In this document: one piece after another, positions 57,216 to 64,000 of the stretch
Position numbering within the stretch: position 1 is the first letter of the stretch
How the letters are laid out: every line of letters starts with the position of its first letter
Source of the DNA: Edaphochlamys debaryana
Lineage: Eukaryota; Chlorophyta; Chlorophyceae; Chlamydomonadales
Assembly: GCA_016858145.1 (NCBI GenBank)
Contig: JAEHOE010000167.1
Location: forward strand, 1-64,000
DNA length: 64,000 nucleotides
Reading direction: 5' to 3'
Notes under the pieces: model-generated
The model's input: only the letters and a program-made list of their open reading frames with translations
Told to the model about the DNA's origin: nothing
The model's database searches: none
Position numbers and translations under genes: made by a program

Positions 57216-60200
57216 TCACGCCAGGCAGGCCTGCAGGGGGCCCAGGGCGGGGTCCTCCCGGAGCAGAGCCACCACGTCGTCCTGAGAGGGGGGGGGGAGA
57301 GGGGGAAGGGGGAGGGGGGGGGAGCGGTAACAAGGGTGTGGGAATAGTGGGCATAATGCTCCTGCACTGGCTCGCTGCCCCGCCAAGGCACCTGCCCCCT
57401 CAACAGCGCCCCCCGCGCCTTGCAGCCCGCCCCCCCGCCACACACGCACACACATCCGATGCATCCCGTATCTGCGGTAAGCCCGGCCGGCTAATCACCG
57501 CGCCCACGACTTCCAGGCTCATGCGAGCAGCCGTTCACACATCCCATGCATCCCAGCAACCTTGGGCATGTGGCGTTAGAGAGCATTGCTCTTGCACTGG
57601 CTCGCTGCCCCCCCAACAGCCCCCCCCCCCCCGCGCCTTGCAACCCACCCCCTAGCCACACACCTGCGGCACGTTGAGCGTGAGGCGCATGCCCGGCCCC
57701 TGCCAGCCCGCCTCCGCCAGCACCAGGCGCTGCGCCCCCAGCGCCGCCGCCGCCTCCACCACGCGGCTCAGCGGCAGGCCCGCGGTGCCCAGCAGCAGGG
57801 CCAGGTGCGTGCGCAGGCGGTGGTGCAGCGCCTGTAGGGGGGGAAGGGGGGGGGGCACGGGTTTGAGGGCGGCGTGTGTGTGAGGTTGGTATGGCGTACG
57901 CACGCACGCCGTCCACCGGCCCCGGCTGCCGCAACTATCTAAGGCCCCTCCTCTCCCTGCTCCCCACCCCCTCCAGGCCCCTCCCTCACCGCCACGGTGG
58001 CCTCCGGCTTGTTGGAGGCGCGGGCCTCCATCAGCAGAGCCACCAGCACCAGCTTGGGGTAGAGCCCGCAGCTGGGGAGGGGAGTGGGGGCACAGGGGGG
58101 AGGGGGAGGGGCAGAGGTGAGGTTCACGGGGAGGGGGGTGGGACCTCGGGGTGGGACGGGGAGCCACAAGCGACGGCGGCAGGAAGGGCCGCAACGCAGC
58201 GCAGGGCGCAGGCGGTGGCCAGGGGCGCTCCGCGGAGGGGCCGTGCCCGTGCGTGCCAACCCTAATCAACAACAAGCGGGAAGCCCAAGAAAGCGGAAAG
58301 ACCCGGGCTGTGCGTAGGCGTGCCCGTGTGTGCCCTGAACGCCTGCCCCCACAGCATACACCCACCTCCTCAGCAGAGTCATGTGCACACTGCCGTACAT
58401 CTCCTTGATGGCGGCCGTGGCCTGACAGGGGAGGCAGGGAGAGGGGGTGGACTGGGCGAAGCAACGAGCCTCGGCTTGCATGCGACGGCGTCCTGCCCTC
58501 AGATGCCCAGACCCCCACCAGCCCTCGCGCCCCCCAAGCCCTCCACCCCCTCCTGACCCGCCCTCCCCACGCACCTGCCGCACCCCCACCACGCCGGTGA
58601 GGTCCTGCCCCTCCAGCGGCCCCCGCGCCCCCGCCTCCGCCTCGGCGATCTCGGCGGCGCGGCGCAGCAGCTCCAGGGCGCGGCGCACGTCGCCCGTGGT
58701 GGAGGCCACCTGGGGGAGGGGAGGGGGCAGGGGGGGCGGAGGGGGGTTCAGAGGTGTGTTTTGAAGGCGTCGAGCGTGTCGTGTGCAGTAGGCAGGTTGT
58801 GCCGCGTCCCTGTGTCGCCCAGGGTCCCGGACGCCCCCAGCTCTCTTAGCCCACCTTGCGTGCGCACCACTCCACAGCGGCCTTGGCCACCGTCGTCATG
58901 CCCTGGTGCGGGGGAGAGAGGGGTGGGAGGAAGATCAGATATAAATCAGACATCACCAGGGGTGTTGAACGAGGGGACGACGTGACCGCCCTTCTCAACA
59001 GGCAAAGACCCCCGCCACCGCCCCGGCGCCTCAAAGAGACGGCCAAGCGTTGGGGAGGGGAGGAGAGGGACGACATGAGCGCCTATCGTAAGGGGAAAGG
59101 ATCCCGGAAGGCGAAGCACGGGAGACAGCCCCCGACGCCTCCAAGACCCAATCCTCTTCCCTCCAAGCCAGTAACACCGGCGACGGCGCGCGCACGCCTA
59201 CCTGCAGGCGCGTGTTGAGGATCTCCCTGAGCTGGTCGAAGGTGTAGGGGTTGAAGGCCAGCTTGGAGCCGGACAGACGGCTGGGGGGGGAAGGGAGGGA
59301 GGGGAGGGAGGGAGGGAGGAGGGGGTGCGTGCGGGCTGAGCGCTCATGGGGAGAGGGGCGGCCTCGTGACTGCGTGAGCGCCGGTCCCAAACCCCACGGG
59401 ACCAACTGCGCGCAGCCCAGAGGACGCGCTCCGCTGGTGACGCCCCTTCAGCACACGGGGGCACGCCCTCCCGCGCAAACCAGACGCCAGGGCACCCGTC
59501 AACGCCCGCCCATGCACGTGCACGGCACCCCTCCCTCCGCGCCCGAGCCCCCACCTCGTCCCGTCAACGCACGCAACCTGCCCTCCCGCCCACACACACA
59601 CGTCGCGCCTGCTCCCGAGCATCTCAACACACACCTGGCGATGCGCCCACACCGTACACCACACCCGGTTTGGCAGACGCACACGCGATGCCCCCCCCCC
59701 CCACACACACACACGTACCTGGCGACCGCACCACACGTACCGCGCCTGAGACTCCCAGGCTCATGCGAGCAGCCCTGAACACACGTACCTGGCGATGCGC
59801 GGCAGCACTCGGGAGTCCAGGTCGTGTGTGTTGGAGATGCCGATGACGGCCAGGCGGGAGCCCTCGCGCAGGGGCCACTCGAACAGGTTGTACAGCACCT
59901 GTTTGGGGGTGAGCGGGTGGGGTCTGTGTGGGGCGGAGAGGGCATGGCGTGGTAGGTACGGACCACAAGCACCCGGCGAGCGCGGAGGTGGGGTGGGGTG
60001 GGGTGGGGTGCGGTGGGGTGCGGTATGGCGTGCTGTGGTATGGTACGCAAGTACCCGGAGGGCATGCTCAGGCCCTCATCGCAACCACATCCTCCCGCCT
60101 CCACCCCCACCGCCACCACTCCCACCATCCCCCTCCGCCCTCACCGCCTGGTCTCGCGTGATGAGTACGTCAATCTCGTCCACAATCAGCAGCGTCATGT

Positions 60201-63200
60201 GCCGCCGCCCGCCGCCGCCGGCTCCGGCTCCGCCCGAGAAGCCCTCCTCGAGCGCCTTGAGCGCGCGCGCGGGCCCCCAGCGCTGCCCGCTCATGCGCTC
60301 CCAGAGCTTGGAGTAGACGTGCTGGGGGGAGGGCAGCTGCAGGGCGTTGAGGATGACGAGCTGTGTGGTGGGGAGGGGAGGGGAAGGGGAGGGGGAAGGG
60401 GGTCCTGAGAAGGGGGGAGTGGGGGTAAGAGCGAGGGAGGCAGGCAGACGCCAAGAAGGCCGTGCGTTGAGGCCGTGCGTTGAGGGAGGAACTGCCCACA
60501 CGTCGGTTCCGGGCCCTGCGCCAAGAGACCAGCTGTAAGGCATGTGTGCGCACCTGCACGCCGCTGTCGTGCGCCTGCTGCCGTACGCCGCTGAGCACCT
60601 CCATGCAGCAGGCGGTCTTGCCGGTGCCGGGCACGCCGCAGATGTAGAGCACGCCGGGGCTGTCGCCGCCTGGAGTGGTAGAATCATGGCACGTGCAAGG
60701 AGGGCGCAAATACGTGAGGCCGAGAACAGCACTGCGGACACCATATGGCAGGACACATGAGAATCCCAACCATGTACGTGTACCCGTTCTACTAGTGACG
60801 CAGCCCTGAACCCCCCCCCCCACGCACCCTCCTCCACGGCCTGTCCGATGAAGCGCCGGAGCTGCGCCTTCTCCGCGTCGCGGCAGGGCAGGCCGCCGCT
60901 GCCGCCGCCGCCAGCGTTCAGGGCCAGGGCCGCCCGCGCCGACGCCAGCGGGCCCAGGCGGGCCCGCTCGGGGACCGCGGCGGCCCCCGCGTGCAGTAGC
61001 AGGCCCGTGCCGCTCTCCTGGGAACACGAATACGGGACCGGGTGGTGGCGATTCGGTTCGGTTGCGTGCTTCAAGGCGTAGGAACCATGCTAGTTCACTG
61101 GTATCAACAGCAGAGGCAGTGTGGCATCAGCGCGGGTGTGCCGCATGATGAGGCAACCGCGAGATCACGCCCCCCCCCGCCGCAAACTGCAGCCCTGACA
61201 GTCTTACGTCGAGCAGGGCCTTGTACGACTGCCCCCGGCCCCGCCCCCGGCCGCCGGCCACCGCCGGGGCCTGGCCGTGGCGGGGCTTGCGCAGGACCCA
61301 GCCGTCGAGCGTGTTGCGCTGGGGGGGAGGGGGCAGGCAGGAGGGGGGGAAAAGCGGCATGAGTGATAGGGCATGAAGGGGGGCGATCAAGGCAGCCCCC
61401 GACCCCCGTCCCCCCATGCGTGTCCGAGCTGGTTGGACACCCATGCTGCTACTGCACCTGCCGACCACACCCCTCCTGACCGGCCTGCCTGCACCTGACC
61501 CCTCGCCCGATGCTTCGCACCCCTACCCATCCCTGCACCACCCTCGGGCCCGTAACCCATGCCGTAACCCCTCCCTCCACGCCTACCGGCTTGTACTCCT
61601 CATCTCGGTCGCTGTCGTCATCGGCGCTGCTCGCCTCCTCCTCGCTGCTGGCGGCGGCGGCGGCGCCCCGGCGGCGGCCGCGGCGGGCCGTGGCGGCGCC
61701 CCACTCGGCGTCGTCGTCGCTGGCGGCGTCGCCGGCGCCCTCGTCGGAGCCCAACCGCCGCCGGAAGCGCTGTCGGAGGAAAGGCGGGTGTTGAGGGATT
61801 GCATCCTCAGGGGTTTAGCAAAAGCTAGAGGTGCTCATGGGTGGATGCTGTGTGTCCCGACAGCGACTGGGTGAGAGGGAGCTTCGGTGGAGAGTGCGGT
61901 GATGCCGGCTAGATAAGGTACCCCGTGCGAAACGGGACAGCCGTACGACGTACAGCCGTATGCCGTACCTTCCAGCGGTCGTCGTACTCGTACTCGCAGC
62001 TGAACACGTCCGTACCGGCGGTCTCGGCGAAGCGCGAGGGCGGCACCACCTGAGGCGGCGTGGGAGCCACGGTTGGGGTGGGGGCTCTGGGTGCCTTCTG
62101 CAAAGGATCCGCATTCAGATAGAGCGGACAGCCGAGGCCCCGCGCACCCAGGACCCCGTACACAACCGTCAGTCCAGGCAGAGCGGACCGCCGAGGCCCC
62201 TCGCGCCCAAGAAAGCGTACACGCCCGTCCTCGGAGCCCCGGTACCCGTCTGTGCGAGACCAGGACCAAGACATGAAACCCACATGCCACGAGGCTCTGA
62301 AACCAATGCTACCCCACAAAGCCGCTACCTACAGCTAGCCACTACCAGGGCCAGACGGCCTGCCTTCCCCCCACCTGCGCTCGGCCCCAGATGCAGTACG
62401 GATCCTCGTAGCAATCCGTAACGCCCAGAAACACCTCCCGGCTGCCGTGGTGGGGCTGGGGGGGGGGGGCGGGGAAGGGGGGGGGTGAGGGCGGCGGGGT
62501 AAGGGAAGAGGGGCGGAAGGAGCGGGGAGAAGGAGGAAACGGGAGGCGTATGTGAAAACGCAAGCGGGCGGGCGCGCAGGTAGGCGCCAGGGCCGCCCAC
62601 GCCTGCCCAGAACCACCCGCTCCAGCCCTCCGCAATCCCGACCCCAACCCTCCCCGCGTTCCCAGCTGCTCTCCCTCCAGCCCCACCCCCGCCCCCACAC
62701 CACCTACCATGCGCCCCAGGTGCGTGTCCTCGGGCCGCTTGTAGTGCTTCAGCACCGCCTGCACCTCCCCCCGCCGGTCCCGCTGCCACCCCACCACCCG
62801 GGCCAGGCCCAGGATCTTGTCTCCAAACAGGAAGGCCTGAGGGGGAGGGAAGAGAAGAAGGGGAACAGGGAGGGGCACAGGGAGGGGAGTGGGATGGGGG
62901 AAGGCTTGCAGCCTGAGCAGGGGGGGTCCTGGCCCCCTTGGAAACACCTGCCGCTACCCTGCCCAAACCTCCCCCCCATACACACACCTCCTTCCCAACC
63001 AGCATCCCCTTACACCCTTGTTCCCGGCCATCGGGAGGGGCTCTTTCAGGTTCCCTGACGCCCGCACCTGGCTGCTGGTGGTGAGGCGCCTGCCCGCGGC
63101 CGTGGGCGGTATGCCCGCCTCGCAGTCGGGGCACAGCCAGTCGCCCTCCGGCAGCTTCTTGAGGGGGGGCGCCAGGCAGCGGAAGTGGAAGCCGCGCAGG

Positions 63201-64000
63201 CAGCGGTCGCACTCGACCATGCGGTGGGGCTGCGTGTTCTTGCCGCACCTGGGAGGGGGGGGGGACGAGGAGGTTGGGGAGGAGGTTAGGGGGGGTAGGG
63301 CGATGCGGGCAGGGGGAAGGATGGAGGAAGGAAACGGAGGGGGCCTTAGGCGTCTGTGCTCCTGTCCCACGGCGCTGTGCCCCTGCCCATCTTGACGTAC
63401 CCCGCCCACGCCCCCAATTTTTGCCCCACCCCGGCCGTGACCACTACAATCGTACACTGCCGCCGCCACGTCACCCAACCGCCCCACCTGCAGCAGTCCT
63501 CGTCCTCGGCGTCCTGGGGCAGCACAGACGTGTCCTCCGTCTCAACCACGTACACGTCATCCCCCGTCGCGTACATCTCCCCCGCCACCTCCCAACTGGA
63601 GAAGAACTTGGGGGCGGCGGCACGGGCCGCGGCGCCGCTGGCGCCTGCGGCTCCGCGGCGGCGAGGCGCAGGCGCGGGCGCCGGGGCGGAGGCGGGCTTG
63701 GCGGAGGGCGCGGCGACGCGCGTAGAGCGACGTACGCCGGCGGCCGCGTCGGAGGAGAGAGGCGGTGCTGGGGCCGTGGCGCGAGAGCGGCTGCCGCGGG
63801 CCGGCTTCTGTTCCTCCTCTTCGAAATCGTCGGCATCCTCGGCGTCCACCATCTCCACATCGGAGTCCGCCTCCGCGACAGCTACGCCGCGACGTTTGCG
63901 TGCTGCGGGAGCTGCAGTGCCCGTGGTAGCTGCTGCGGTGCTTGCGGCGCGAGCGCGGGTGCGCTCCGTTGCGGCCGTGGTGCCGCGGGGGGCGAGCTGA
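57216..64000 (-). CDS. ORC1: Origin recognition complex subunit 1 (BAH-PHD-AAA+), 5' end beyond the window
   Basis: Eighteen exons read in phase, from the open frame at the right edge (64000-63488) to the stop at 57216-57218 (~863 residues here). Order: a basic and acidic low-complexity N-terminus; a PHD zinc finger starting CCRCGKN (split by the 63488/63248 intron) through VECDRCLRGFHFRC and WLCPDC; BAH-like sequence (62836-62375); an acidic linker; then the AAA+ core. This core has Walker A GVPGTGKTA (60669-60554), Walker B LLIVDEID (60360-60145), sensor 1 IGISNTHD (59898-59789) and sensor 2 TGDVRRALELL (58709-58575). A winged-helix C-terminus ends at QACLA. ORC1 binds ATP and licenses replication origins in the nucleus; the BAH-PHD layout matches plant ORC1, which reads histone marks. 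Remaining exons: 62097-61969, 61769-61587, 61318-61208, 61017-60828, 59280-59202, 58902-58855, 58421-58366, 58071-57990, 57831-57664, 57281-57216. All motifs are intact. Confidence 0.93.
57357..57663. repeat. Duplicated block inside the last ORC1 intron
   Basis: About 80 bases starting TGCTCCTGCACTGGCTCGCTGCC at 57357 recur, with changes, at 57587-57663, where they run up to the donor of exon 57831-57664. Each copy ends with GCGCCTTGCA, a C-rich stretch and a CCACACAC motif. Confidence 0.8.
57513..57532. repeat. 20-base motif shared by two ORC1 introns
   Basis: CCAGGCTCATGCGAGCAGCC occurs here and, identically, at 59755-59774 in a different intron of the same gene. Confidence 0.85.
59631..59800 (-). 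repeat. Three copies of an ORC1 exon-donor junction
   Basis: The sequence around the donor after RVLPRIA (59781-59800, plus-strand ACACGTACCTGGCGATGCGC) recurs inside the same intron at 59711-59730 (ACACGTACCTGGCGACCGCA) and 59631-59646 (ACACCTGGCGATGCGC). Each copy preserves a CCAG/GT donor on the minus strand. Confidence 0.85.
62121..62227. repeat. Imperfect tandem duplication in an ORC1 intron
   Basis: A ~55-base unit containing AGAGCGGACAGCCGAGGCCCC recurs once, as AGAGCGGACCGCCGAGGCCCC, in the intron between exons 62455-62375 and 62097-61969. It is non-coding. Confidence 0.75.

Overview
The window looks like nuclear DNA of a green alga, most likely a volvocine (Chlamydomonas/Volvox-type) species. 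It is GC-rich. Its genes are broken into many short exons with GT/GC–AG introns, Ser-Pro-rich hydroxyproline-rich linkers are present, low-complexity Ala/Gly/Pro stretches interrupt enzymes, and the pentamer TGTAA (the usual volvocine poly(A) signal) follows some genes. No prokaryotic operon signals were seen. Gene models below were assembled by hand from reading frames and splice sites.

Positions 1-27317 are a head-to-tail tandem array of a ~3.69-kb unit: one partial copy, seven complete ones and a truncated last copy. Each unit carries, on the minus strand, a three-exon DDE transposase gene of the Tc1/mariner/IS630 type. On the plus strand, lying wholly inside the second intron of that gene, is a separate gene for a PD-(D/E)XK nuclease of the VSR/DUF559 type. 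Copies 2-7 are almost identical and open. Copies 0 and 1 carry small frameshifting indels. Near the right end the spacer is swapped for unrelated DNA, and the last copy is cut off inside transposase exon 3.

Positions 27703-29046 hold the 3' part of an unrecognised plus-strand gene directly beside the array. Positions ~30840-45856 hold one very large plus-strand gene of about 50 exons (>2,100 residues). It encodes a subtilisin-family (S8) protease with a propeptide, a full Asp-His-Asn-Ser catalytic set, an inserted PA-like domain, a ricin-type lectin-like region and four copies of a C-terminal module separated by Pro-rich linkers. This is the layout of a secreted, matrix-associated protease.

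Positions 46636-48246 (minus) hold a Gly-rich protein gene with an acidic tail. Positions 49834-52043 (plus) hold a five-exon homocysteine S-methyltransferase. Positions 55184-56048 (minus) hold a two-exon gene for a small, probably plastid-targeted membrane protein. From 57216 to the right edge (minus) lies ORC1, the large AAA+ subunit of the origin recognition complex, with its BAH and PHD modules; its 5' end is outside the window.

The genes right of the array appear to be independent housekeeping or cell-wall genes. The coherent unusual system is the array: a DNA transposon that carries a nuclease gene nested antisense in its transposase intron and that has been tandemly amplified.
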